Assembly (NCBI GenBank): GCA_963580285.1
Contig: OY757023.1
Location: forward strand, 125,479,440 to 125,543,439
DNA length: 64,000 bases
Direction of reading: 5' to 3'
DNA from: Lucinisca nassula
Taxonomy: Eukaryota; Mollusca; Bivalvia; Lucinida; Lucinidae
The notes under the pieces are model-generated. The model was not told the DNA's origin and ran no database searches. It saw only the letters and a list, made by a program, of their open reading frames with translations. Each line of letters starts with the position of its first letter. Position 1 is the first letter of the stretch. Positions 1-9,344 of the stretch are shown piece after piece. Made by a program: the position numbers and the translations under genes.

Positions 1-440
1 GGGTTGATTATTGTCAATATCAACCTGTATGCCGAAAATGATCAAAGCCAGGTTTAGATGTTATACTCCGTATTCATTTTTTATATTATTTTGCCTCAGC
101 GAGGCCATTCATAAAGTAATCTTGCATAAAACAGCCTCATGGTTTAGGTATTGTCAATATCAATCCGAATGCCAAAAATGATTGGAATATTCAGAGGGGT
201 TTGAACGTTATACTCTGTTAACATTTTTCTAAATATATATTGCATCGGTGAGGCCATTTTTGAAGTGATCTTGCATACGACAGTTTCTTGGGTTAGTTAT
301 TGTCAATATCAATCCATAGGAATATTTGAAGAGGTTTAGACATTATACTCCGTTATTATTATATAAAAATAAAATTGCCTCGACGAGGCCATTTATGAAA
401 TGATCTGGCATTAAGGCAATTTCTTTGGTTAGATATTGTC
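1..440. repeat. Tandem repeat, about 140-150 bp unit, three copies
   Basis: Copies begin near 10, 150 and 299, each with ATTGTCAATATCAA, a TTATACTC segment and GAGGCCATT. A fourth start near 434 is cut short. The array reaches the left window edge. It has no coding potential. Confidence 0.75.
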
Positions 441-660
441 AATACAGCACAGTGCACAGTCTTTTACCGGACACCAACAACTGCCCTTCTTGAATCAGCG
501 AAAGGGAGAGAATCACCGTGGAACAGATTTCACGATCAATCTCCTGGAAAGAATGTTGCTGAACCCGGCAGGTATCAAACTTGCGTCTGAGCTGATAATT
601 TGCTTTATATATGGTCACATGCCTAGGATGCAGACAGGCCAATTTAAAAAAGTAACATTG

Positions 661-682
661 TCCCCCCCCCCCCCCCCCCCAC
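661..682. repeat. Poly-C tract with short CA tail
   Basis: A run of C beginning at 662, followed by a short ACACACAT stretch. The 127-residue frame through it is low-complexity and not considered coding. The rest of 440-880 shows nothing recognisable. Confidence 0.85.
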
Positions 683-883
683 ACACATACATTAACACAT
701 ACTCTGAGTATATGTCTAGCAGCCCTTTTAGGGACAAACATAGCAGACCCAGATCGGACACTACAACAAGTGGCGTCTCATCTGTGTCTAATCTGCAAAT
801 TTTACTGCTTTCGATATAAGCCTTGACGTGCACCTGTCCAAACCCATTCCAACTGTCTTATTTTGGTAGTCGACCCACACTGC

Positions 884-1135
884 CTACTTAACCCATTTTA
901 AACGAATGGAATCCTCAACACCTTATATCAGTATGGAATGAGTTCATTTTAAAATCAGGGATGTCAGGTTGTGGCTTCCACGAAATATTTGGCAAAAATG
1001 GCTGAACCTTTTTGTAAGTATGCAGTGAAGGTCATAATGAGACTCCGCGTTCTGTGGTATCTGATCTGGGTTTGTACTGTTTGCAAGTTGCCAGGTTTGG
1101 GATTTTATGGTACAAATGGTTTGTAAACTGGGTTA
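884..1135. mobile_element. Degenerate MITE, family A
   Basis: Starts with TTAACCCATTTTAAACGAAT and carries the family-A landmarks: ATGGAATCC, GTCAGGTTGTG, a decayed hairpin core ending CTGTTTGC near 1085, and the terminal CAAATGGTTTG. Arms are too diverged to pair well. Sequence between 1136 and 1680 shows no gene or clear repeat. Confidence 0.6.
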
Positions 1136-1682
1136 TATGAACTGAACTATAAAAATATTAGACTGCTACATAGTTCATCTATTAAAAATATTCATCTATT
1201 CCGTTTGAAATAGGTAGTCTGTGAAGCAGTCTATAAGAAGATACCGCAGGGCGTAATAATCTACTACCTTAACACGGGGTACTATGTTCTCACTGGTGAT
1301 TGGGTCATATGCAGTAACACTGAAAGTAGTGCCGAAATCACTTCTCATCTCACTGGAGCTACCCTGCAACAGCTACGCTCCAAAAATCAATAATCATGTT
1401 CTTAATGGTGTCAATTAATAAAATTGTCATTGATCAAGTAATTCTGTATTGGCCCAGTTACTGGCCAATACGAAATTACTTGTTTGATAACATTATACTA
1501 TTGCATACAAAACAGTATTAACAAGCATTTAACAAAATGAAAGCTTCAGCTTTTATATCAACTACATAATTTTGTAGTCAACATTCTTATGAAATCAAAG
1601 TGCTGATAGCACAGATGGGTCATTTGTCTGTGTAAGTGTTGGCTTGGAAAATGGTCCTAAACAGAAACTTAGACTGTTTGGT

Positions 1683-1860
1683 TTAACCCTTAAATTCTGT
1701 ACTTTCAGCCAACAGTGTAGACCCTGATCAGCCACCATGTTCTGTAGCATCCGATCTGGTCAACACTGTTTGCCAATGACCCAGTACACAGGACCAGTCC
1801 GGCTTTTACAGATAAACAACGGTTTTACACAGCACCTCACAGGGAGAAGAAAAGCGATGT
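1683..1860. mobile_element. Diverged TTAA-type MITE with hairpin core
   Basis: TTAACCC at 1683, then CAACAGTGTAGACCCTGATC at 1709 and GATCTGGTCAACACTGTTTG near 1753, the two arms of hairpin core I, here with a mutated apex. Confidence 0.55.
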
Positions 1861-1876
1861 AATTAATAACTGTTAC

Positions 1877-1933
1877 CTGGATTTTGTCCATGGGTCAGTG
1901 ACAGTCACATTTTCAATAGCAGACGAGAAGCTT
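1877..1933 (-). CDS. Candidate RhoGEF exon next to a MITE (phase mismatch)
   Basis: 57 nt between CTACAG and the donor CAG|GTAACA. The open frame SFSSAIENVTVTDPWTKS resembles the segment following YQ in ARHGEF10/17. However the CAG acceptor leaves one extra base, so splicing to 2218-2333 (phase 0) would shift the frame. The TTAA end of a MITE (1940-2166) lies only six bases upstream of the acceptor and has displaced any pyrimidine tract. It is either a damaged exon, an assembly indel, or a coincidental reading frame. Confidence 0.4.
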
Positions 1934-1939
1934 CTGTAG

Positions 1940-2166
1940 TTAACCATTTTTGTACCAAATGGAATCTTCCTCCATATATATAATAGAGGTCCATTCCAAA
2001 ATTAAGGGATGCCAGGTTGTGTTTTCTTCAAAATTTACTTGGAAAATGGCTCAACTTTTTGCAAACAGTGTAGGCCCTGATCAGATGCCGCATTCTGCGG
2101 CATCTGATCTGGGCCTCAATGTTTGCCAATTACCCGTTTTGGGGTTTACAGTACAAAATGGGTTAA
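1940..2166. mobile_element. MITE family A (TTAA termini, hairpin core)
   Basis: Bounded by TTAA at 1940 and 2163. Left end TTAACCATTTTTGTACCA and right end TGGGTTAA, with TACAAAATGGG inside the right end. The hairpin core is at 2056-2131, with apex GATGCCGCATTCTGCGGCATC. TTAA target and CCC-like termini are typical of piggyBac-related elements (inference). It abuts the acceptor of the candidate exon 1877-1933. Confidence 0.75.
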
Positions 2167-2217
2167 TAACTTTGATAAACAATTGACACAAAAATGAATG
2201 ACATAGACTTAAATTAC

Positions 2218-2333
2218 CTGGTATGAGCATTTTAAAGTTGATGCAAGATGTCCGATTCTTCCGAGAACACTGACATCATGTAACATATCACTGAGATCAC
2301 TGGCCAGTTGAAATGGGTCTTCTTCTTTACCAT
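2218..2333 (-). CDS. RhoGEF exon: post-PH helical segment
   Basis: 116 nt: two bases, then 38 codons, GKEEDPFQLASDLSDMLHDV followed by SVLGRIGHLASTLKCSYQ. Vertebrate ARHGEF10 has a near-parallel stretch (L-x-x-L-x-H-D-L-x-V-I-G-Q-I-x-x-L-x-x-x-L-K-G-x-Y-Q), the best evidence for membership of this subgroup. Acceptor CTTGACAG, donor CAG|GTAATT. The nearest upstream exon with compatible phase is the candidate at 27649-27705, which implies a 25-kb intron holding the mariner, Helitron-like and Ngaro elements. Confidence 0.8.
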
Positions 2334-2483
2334 CTGTCAAGAAATACATTTATTACATAAAACACATCATGAGGAATCCTGTTTTGATATTTGCATAATA
2401 ACAACAGTGGTTACGAGGACTGTTCAAATATGAATGCAACTAAGCACATAAAAATGATTCCGTGATTGATTTCAATGAAAAAT

Positions 2484-2674
2484 TTATTTTGTCCCCTCAA
2501 AGTATTCCCCTTTAACAGATATACAAACTTTCAGTCTTCTGATCCAATCATTGAATGCATTTTGGTAGTCTTTTCGAGGTATACTATGAAGGCACTGGAA
2601 TATTGCAGAACCGAGGTGTTTGCGCTGTACAAATTTTCGACCAGAAAGATATTTTTCAGCCGCGGGAACAAAAA
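2484..2674 (-). pseudogene. Mariner transposase, C-terminal remnant
   Basis: Reads EKYLSGRKFVQRKHLGSAIF, then DYQNAFNDWIRRLKVCISVK and GEYFEGTK before a stop, the standard mariner C-terminus. It continues the transposase broken at 4972. The T run at the junction (three T on one side, five on the other) restores the usual GFFLFPRL reading when the insertion is ignored. A further one-base slip in an A run separates FPRLK from KYLSG. Confidence 0.85.
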
Positions 2675-4971
2675 CAAGAGGCCCATGGGCCACTATGCTC
2701 ACCAGAGCTCAGTTGGGCACTGCCCAATGGCAGCCATGTATTTTAACATGATATCATTTTAATCTACCAAATGAACCCCCATGTCCAAATGAACACCTAT
2801 GTGGACTCAGTATCTGAAACATTAGGCCTTTTATGAAGTAGAGGGGGTGGGGCATGGACCTAATGGAGCCCTGGTTGGTATCACTAAACTCGTCTTATCA
2901 TACGGAACAAGAATATATATGGTTTAGCAGTGGGGATCTGTAAGGCCTCTTAAGTGGTTGAGGGGTTGGGGTATGCCCTGTTGATCCCAGGAAAGCCCAA
3001 GATTGTTGTCCCTAAATGTGTCTTATCATAAGGACCAAGTATATATATGGTTTGGGGGTGGGAATCTGAACGGTTTCTGAGATTTGAGGCCCTTTTCTGA
3101 AGTGGAAAGGATAGAAATGCGCACCCCCCTACAGTAGGTGTGCTAATAATAAGGAACAAGAACATATATGATTATGGGGTGGGGATTTGAATGGTTTCTG
3201 AAATATAAAGCCTTTTATGAAGTGGAAGGGCGGGGCACATTGCCTCAGCACAAAGAGACCCCCAGGTTGGTGTGATTGAACAGTCTTATCATAAGGAACA
3301 AGTATATTGTTTAGGGGTGGGGATCTGAACTATTTCTGCGATATATGGCTTTTAATGCAGTAAAGTGATGGGGCATGACCTGGGCATGTCCCGCGGACTC
3401 CCAAGCTGGTGTCACTGAATGCGTCTTATCATAAGGACGATGAATATATATGGTTCAGGGTGGGGCTAAGAACAGTTTCTAGGATATAAGGCCTTTTGTG
3501 AAGTGGAGGGGTGGGGCAAGGCACCGGGAGACTCCCAGATTGGTGTCAATGAATGTGTCTTATCATAAGGAACAAGAATATATATGGTTTAGGGGTAGCC
3601 ATCTGTAGGGTTTCCGAGATATTGTGAGATTAAGAAATGGAGAGGGTGGGGCATGGCCCCAGCACATCCCTGGGAACCCCCAGGTTGGTGTCACTGAATG
3701 CGTCTTATCATAATGAACAAGAATATATATGGTTTAGGGATGAGGATCTGAACAGTTTCTGAGATATATGGCCTTTTGTGAAGTGAAGGGGTGGGGCAAG
3801 GCCCCGGCACATCCCTGAGGACCCCCAGGTTGGTGTCAATGAATGTGTCTTATCATAAGGATCAAGAATATATATGGTTTAGGGGCGGGGATCTGTAAGG
3901 TTTCCGAGATATTGGGCCTTTTATGAAATGGAGGGGGTGGGGCATGGCCCCCGCGCATCCCGCATTGATGTCATTGAATGGGTCTTATCATAAGGAACAA
4001 GAATATATATGGTTTAGGGATGAGGATCTGAACAGTTTCTGAGATATATGGCCTTTTGTGAAGTGAAGGGGTGGGGCAAGGCCCCGGAGCATCCCTGAGG
4101 ACCCCAGGTTGGTGTCAATGAATGTGTCTTATCATAAGGATCAAGAATATATATGGTTTAGGGGCGGGGATCTGAAAGGTTTCCGAGATATTGGGCCTTT
4201 TATGAAATGGAGGGGGTGGGGCATGGCCCCCGCGCATCCCGCATTGATGTCATTGAATGGGTCTTATCATAAGGAACAAGAATATATATGGTTGAGGGGT
4301 GGGGATCTGAATGGGTTCCAAGATATTGGGCCTTTTATTAAGTGGAGGGGGTGGGGCATGGCCTCGGCGCATCCCTGAGGACCCCCAGATTGGTGTCACT
4401 GAATGCGTCTTATCAATAGGAACAAGAATATATATGGTTTAGGGGTCGGGATCTGAATGGTTTCTGTGATATATGGCCTTTTATGAAGTGGAGGGGGTGG
4501 GGCATGGCCCCGGCACAACCTGGGAGATCCTCAGGTTGGCATAAAAGCATATTGCTGAGAGAAGTTTACTCAAGAAACATTTCTATAAATTTTTTGTCAA
4601 AATATCTGCAATGACTTGGCAGTAAATGCCATTTTTCAATTTTCCCCATTATAAGTCTATGGAAACTCTAAGTTGCCATAGCAACCAAACTTATGAGCCG
4701 ATTTTCATAAAAAAAACAACACAAACTTTCAATCCCCCAGCCCAAGGATGCCACAGATAAAATTTGGGTCCAATCGGCCCAGTGACTTCAGAGGAGAAGA
4801 TGTTTAAAGGTGTTGACGTCACACGACGAAGCAGAGGGTCCAATCGGCCCAGTGACTTCAGAGGAGAAGATGTTTAAAGGTGTTGACGTCACAAGACGAC
4901 GAAGACGCAGACGACGATGGACAACTGTCTATCCTATAAGCTCCCCAGAGCCTTCGGCTCTGGAGAGCTAA
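2675..4971 (+). mobile_element. Helitron-like tandem-core element H1 (inserted in mariner)
   Basis: Starts CAAGAGGCCCATGGGCC (5' hairpin) and TATGCTCACC. The body is about ten copies of a roughly 165-185 bp core (landmarks TCTTATCATAAGGAACAAGA and ATATATATGGTTTAGG) from about 2780 to 4540. Then come a 66-bp duplication (4776-4890), a GAC-rich stretch, and a 3' hairpin AGCTCCCCAGAGCC / GGCTCTGGAGAGCT ending CTAA. There is no target-site duplication against the mariner frame. No transposase gene, so non-autonomous. Confidence 0.8.
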
Positions 4972-5855
4972 AAACCCACACGGGGCAAGGTCAGGGGAAT
5001 ACGGGGGTGAGGGAGTTCAACAACCATTAACTGCTTCAGATAGTCTTGCACAATGAACGCCTTGTGCGATGACTCATTGTCATGTAGCAATCTGACATTG
5101 GCCAAACCAGTTGCGGGTCTTCGTTCTTTGAAATATTTCTTCAATTTTCGAAGAACTTCATTCTTGTAAAACTTCGCATTTACAAATTTACCTTTAAGCA
5201 CAGCAACCTGAATAGCAGGGCCCTGATTTGAAAAGAATATGGCATACATCACCTTCTTGGCGCTCATGGTCCGCTTTGCAATGCATGGTCTTTTGCAATA
5301 CTTTGTTAGCCATATTTTGTTCTGAATCTTTCGTTTTGGCTCAAAAAAATGAACCCATGTCTCATCACCTGTGACGACATTAGCGAAAGACTGTGCATTG
5401 TAATTTGGAAACTTTTTAAGCAACTTCTTGGCGCACTGAATGCGTGTCTTTTTCTGCTTATCTGTCAACAGATGGGGAATCCATCTAGCACAGATCTTTC
5501 TCATTTTCAAATCCCGTTTAAGAATTGTATGAGCTGCTCCTAATGAGATGCTAACCATACTAGCTATTTGCCTAGTGGTGTATCGTGCATCGGTAGCAAC
5601 TATTTCTTTTATTCTAGCAACCATCTTGGCAGATGTTGCTCTTTTCGGACGACGATCATGTGGTGCATCTTCTGTTGAGCCTAGCCCACAGCTGAATTTC
5701 TTACACCAACGAAAAACTGTCGGAAAAGACATTTCATTATGCCCATAAATCGAACATATTTCATCAAAAATGTCTTTGCAACGTATACCAAGAATACAAC
5801 GATTCTTAATATAGGGCCGTATTTCAACGGCGTACTCTGACCTTCTTCCAACCAT
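4968..5855 (-). pseudogene. Mariner transposase, main part (frameshifted)
   Basis: 295 residues from MVGRRSEYAVEIR, a good mariner start with an N-terminal helix-turn-helix region (YIKNRCILGIRCKDIF through AAHTILKR). The first catalytic Asp is in GDETWVHFF (residue 164) and the second in LLHDNESSHKA (residue 259). The third Asp of the DD34D triad would fall near residue 294. The underlying sequence still resembles the YSPDLAP block, but one base is missing from a C run near 5000, so the frame reads PRIPLTLPRV instead. The gene is then interrupted by the element at 2675-4971. Inactive. Confidence 0.9.
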
Positions 5856-6221
5856 GTTTTTTATTAGTACACAAGAGTAGACAGTGTTTATCGAACGATA
5901 TACATGGCTAAAGTCAACGGATTTTGTAAAATCATTCTTCGATATAAAAAGATTGGGTACAACATGGATGTTATACGACAGACTGCATGCATGGTAGTTA
6001 ACCTAATCACGATTGGCAACTTTGCTTCCCTCTTTAATTGCACGCCGGTGGGTCAGGCCTCAGATTCTATGACGGCTCCAACGTAAAGGCTTATTGAAAA
6101 TTAAAGAGATAATGTTGGTTGGTGCCTGATGCTCTGTCTCTGGTCGGGCTCATCGGAGTCTACGTGTTGGTTTTCTTTTGCTCCAGCATTTCAGTGGTTT
6201 CTTGCTGTCGAGTCCTCACCG

Positions 6222-6651
6222 TTGTCTCACCTCTGTGGTTCTTTGATTTCTGTGTTCACGGAGATGTTGCACTGATGAGTTAGGAGGCCTTCATGCGGAC
6301 TGAACAAATTATTTGTCTAAATCGCGACGGAAGTAAGGGCGAGGATTGTGGCCACGTAAAATCGATTTAAGCCCCCCAGTGGAAATCTTCCACTGACCGT
6401 TCCAAGGCGGCTCTTCTGTGGCGATTTATTTATGTTGTTGTTTGTTACTTACTGTGTGTATCACTTGTGTCTTTTAATTTTGGATGGCCATATGGCCATT
6501 TTGTGGGAAAGTAACTGTCCATATGGCCTTCCTTTGTTTAGGTTTCCATTATGGTCTGGTCGCTTAATGTTTGTATTTCTTTCCCTTTGGTGTCTTTTAT
6601 GGATGGAGTAAGTTAATTGTATCAATTCCTGATCTTTGTTTTACTTCTACT
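6222..6651. repeat. Interspersed repeat family R, copy 1
   Basis: GTTGTCTCACCTCTGTGG through GTTTTACTTCTACTTT, closely matching 29818-30252. Lies within the mariner 5' region. Other copies are at 22934-23265 (reverse) and about 38400-38525 (partial). No coding potential was recognised and no termini resolved. Confidence 0.7.
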
Positions 6652-7021
6652 TTGGTATCAAAGTATTGGTAAAATGTTTTTCTAAGCTGTGATAATTATT
6701 TCCAGGTGATTTTCGCATTAGTGCATGAGAAAACGTTCTACTTGCATTCATATTTTAACAGTCCTCGTAACATGTTCAACTTATGATCAAGAGGTTGTGG
6801 GTTCTAATCCAGCCACCAGAGGCAAGGTGTGTCCTTGGGCAAGACATGTAATGCCAATGCCCCACTCCACCCAGGTGTAAATGAGTAACAGTGGTGTAAA
6901 AGTAACTACCCCTCTCACATCCGGAGCTTGAAGCTTTCACCGCAAACAATCTTAAATAAATTAGTATAAAATAAGGGTACCAATCAGCGTTCAGGGAGTC
7001 TTGTAATTTCAGATATAGAAA

Positions 7022-7968
7022 CTAGAAATGCGTCCATAGGACACGGATGCCCCCACCTGAAAATATGTCTATGTTCGTATTCATCGATAGAAAGTTATTG
7101 ACCATGTTTAAGTTTTGGACCCTTTTTTTCATGTTTGACCTCTAAGTATGACCATGACCTTGTAGGTCAGGACCTTGGTTTTGTGTGAGGCAGATTGTCT
7201 CATGATTGCCAACATTTCTGCCAAATAATTTTAAAATCCATCCAGAGATAAGAAAGTTATTGACTGCGTTTAAGTTTCGGACCATTTCTTTACCTTTGAC
7301 CTCTCAGTATGACCTTGACCTTGGAGGTACGGATCTGAGTTTGCACGTGACACATCGTCTCATGATGGTTAATATTTCTTCAAAGTAATTTTAAAATCAA
7401 TCCAGAAATAAGTAAGTTATTGACTGTGTTTAAGTTTCGGACCTTTTTTTTTGACCTTTGACCTCTAAGTATGACCTTGACCTTGGAGGTACGGATTTGG
7501 GTTTGCACGTGACACATCGTCTCATGATGGTTAACATTTCTTCAAAGTAATTTCAAAATCCTGGGTTTTGCACTTGACATGTCGTCTCATGATGGTTAAC
7601 ATTTCTGCTGAGTAATTTTGAAATCCATCAAGAAATAAGGAAGTTATTGACTGCCTTTAAGTTTCGGACGCACGGATGGACGGATGCACGCACGTCTTTA
7701 CGGATGTATACTTGTGTGTCTTCATCCCTACAAAGTACCCTTGTGTGTCAAATTTCCTGGAAATTTCTTGGAATTTCTTGGAAAAAAAGACACACAAGTT
7801 ACTATTTTAGACACACAAACCACTGACGGAATAAATCGCATGAGTTTAATGGAAGTGTCCATACTTTTAAACACACAAGTATACATTTGTTCCTGCGAAC
7901 AGATGGACAAACAGACAGGGGCAACGCTATATGCCCTTTAAACCATTCTTCAAATGGCAGGGGCATAA
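7022..7968 (+). mobile_element. Helitron-like element H3
   Basis: Begins CTAGAAATGCGTCCATAGGA (hairpin GTCC/GGAC), then GGATGCCCCC. Three or so cores carry TGACCTTTGACCTC, GACCTTGACCTTGG and GTCTCATGATGGTTAACAT. GAC-type microsatellite near 7670-7700 and 7900. The 3' hairpin TATGCCCtttaaaCCATT / AATGGcaGGGGCATA ends in A. Confidence 0.72.
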
Positions 7969-7975
7969 CTACATG

Positions 7976-8495
7976 TACCCTAATGATCCTTAGTATTGGG
8001 GCAGACAGTCCTAAGCAAACAGTGCAAACCCAGATCAGACTGTTCCTATAGGAACAGTCTGATCAGGGTCTTCACTGTTTGCCATTCCACCTACACCTTT
8101 TGGACTCCTTGCTGGATCATGAAACAAATTTGTCAAAATTTTATGAGTACCGTATTCGCCCTAATTACCGCACATGCTCCTATAAGCGCACACCAAAGCT
8201 ATTTTTGAAAAGGAAATGCATAAGCGCACACTTTACAGTAATCTCCCCTTTAAGCTCTCATAGTAAATCTATAAAAACTTACCATTATTTCTTCCAACAG
8301 TGAAGGCAATGCTTAAGTATCTTTTTCCGTCCCATTAAATATCAGTATGCATCATCTTGGAAGCTGTTGTTTTCGTATCAAGTGTGCGCTAATTAGGTAG
8401 ATTTTTCACCATGATTTCATGACAAGATTTTGAAAAAACTAAGCGCACGGTGCGGTAATAAGGGCGAATACGGTATTATGTACAACAAGTCCTCA
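7976..8495. mobile_element. MITE family B copy split by another MITE
   Basis: Contains CAAACAGTGCAAACCCAGAT / AGGGTCTTCACTGTTTGCC around the apex GACTGTTCCTATAGGAACAG, then the family-B tail (CTTGCTGGATCATGAAAC). At 8148 it is interrupted and resumes at 8476 with TTATGTACAACAAGTCCTC. Confidence 0.65.
8148..8475. mobile_element. MITE with near-perfect terminal inverted repeats
   Basis: Left end TACCGTATTCGCCCTAATTA CCGCAC and right end GTGCGGTAATAAGGGCGAAT ACGGTA are inverted over about 26 bp. Outer TA could be target duplications. A second subterminal motif, AAGCGCAC, occurs on both sides. No coding region. Confidence 0.8.
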
Positions 8496-8532
8496 ATGTT
8501 AACTATTTTCTAGCATTTTTATTGCATTGAAT

Positions 8533-8815
8533 TTAGGTTTATCATCCCCGTCAACACTATTTAGGTCATACTGGAGATGCTGCTTCCAATTTTGTGGGAC
8601 TTTTACCCGACACTGAGATAAAATGACATCTCAAGCCCTGCCGCCAATCGAAACCAAAAGGTTTATATGCATTGGGCGGTCTGACTCACAACACTTTCCT
8701 GGGCAGGGTTAGTCCTTCTAAGTGGTTAACCAGTACTCTTATAGTCAGTTTCAGCTCTGTTTGGAAGCACCAGCCCATTTCTCTAAGCCCTGATGGAGGG
8801 GGTGAATTACGGTAT
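8533..8815. repeat. Interspersed repeat family V, copy 1
   Basis: Landmarks CCCCGTCAACACTATTTAGG, TTTTGTGGGACTTTTACCCG, AAATGACATCTCAAGCCC and TCAGCTCTG. Copies at 21855-22130, 25966-26255 and, reversed, 54330-54640. Only its first 40 bases recur near 30690, 34070 and 52890. Confidence 0.7.
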
Positions 8816-9030
8816 TGTACTATCCAGGCAGTCAACACTTAGGTACTGATTATCCTGCATAATTATCTGAACCAACCTTTAGCCACAACTCAGAGACACC
8901 TCAGAGGGTGTGTTCTTTTTGAAGCTCAGAAGACCCATCTAGGTACCCAAATTCTAAAATAAACTCCAAACAAACAAAACAACAAACTGGTTTGGTTATC
9001 ATCTGTTATTATTAGGCATAATAACGAACA

Positions 9031-9344
9031 CATTACGCAAACACGCCTATACAAATACATTGCCACCTTTATCGCCGAAAAAATGAAAATTTTATGATGA
9101 AAAATTGTGATATTTTTCTTATTTCTGCTCAAAATATAGATTGTGGGCACTCGTTAGAACCGCCTCATCGAGGCGGTTCTAACGAGTACCCACAATCTAT
9201 ATTTTAGAGCAGAAATAAGAAAAATAAGTGGGCACTCGTTAGAACTGCCTCATCGAGGCGGTTCTAACGAGTACCCACAATCTATATTTTAGAGCAGAAA
9301 TAAGAAAAATAAGGTATACCCCCGGAAACCCCAGTTTTACTATA
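9031..9344. mobile_element. Palindromic MITE family E, left part (with doubled hairpin)
   Basis: Begins CATTACGCAAACACGCCTAT, the inverse of the right end at 11733-11783. The long hairpin (TTTCTTATTTCTGCTC ... GAGCAGAAATAAGAAA with apex GTTAGAACCGCCTCATCGAG) is present, and its distal half is tandemly duplicated so that two apices occur at about 9152 and 9236. Interrupted at 9345. Confidence 0.8.

Larger units (their letters stand above)
2414..6767 (-). mobile_element. Mariner element interrupted by later insertions
   Basis: Terminal inverted repeats CGAGGACTGTTCAAATATGA (2414) and its complement ending at 6767 match at 25 of 26 positions, each flanked by TA (2412-2413 and 6768-6769), the mariner target site. 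Inside are the transposase on the minus strand (5855 down to 4968, resuming at 2674 down to 2484), a Helitron-like insertion (2675-4971) and a repeat of another family (6222-6651). Confidence 0.88.

Noticed and set aside
436..819. 127-codon frame at the left end
   Set aside because: Runs through the poly-C tract; low-complexity and with competing frames on the other strand.
5904..6086. 60-codon plus-strand frame
   Set aside because: Lies in the 5' untranslated part of the mariner element; no similarity recognised.
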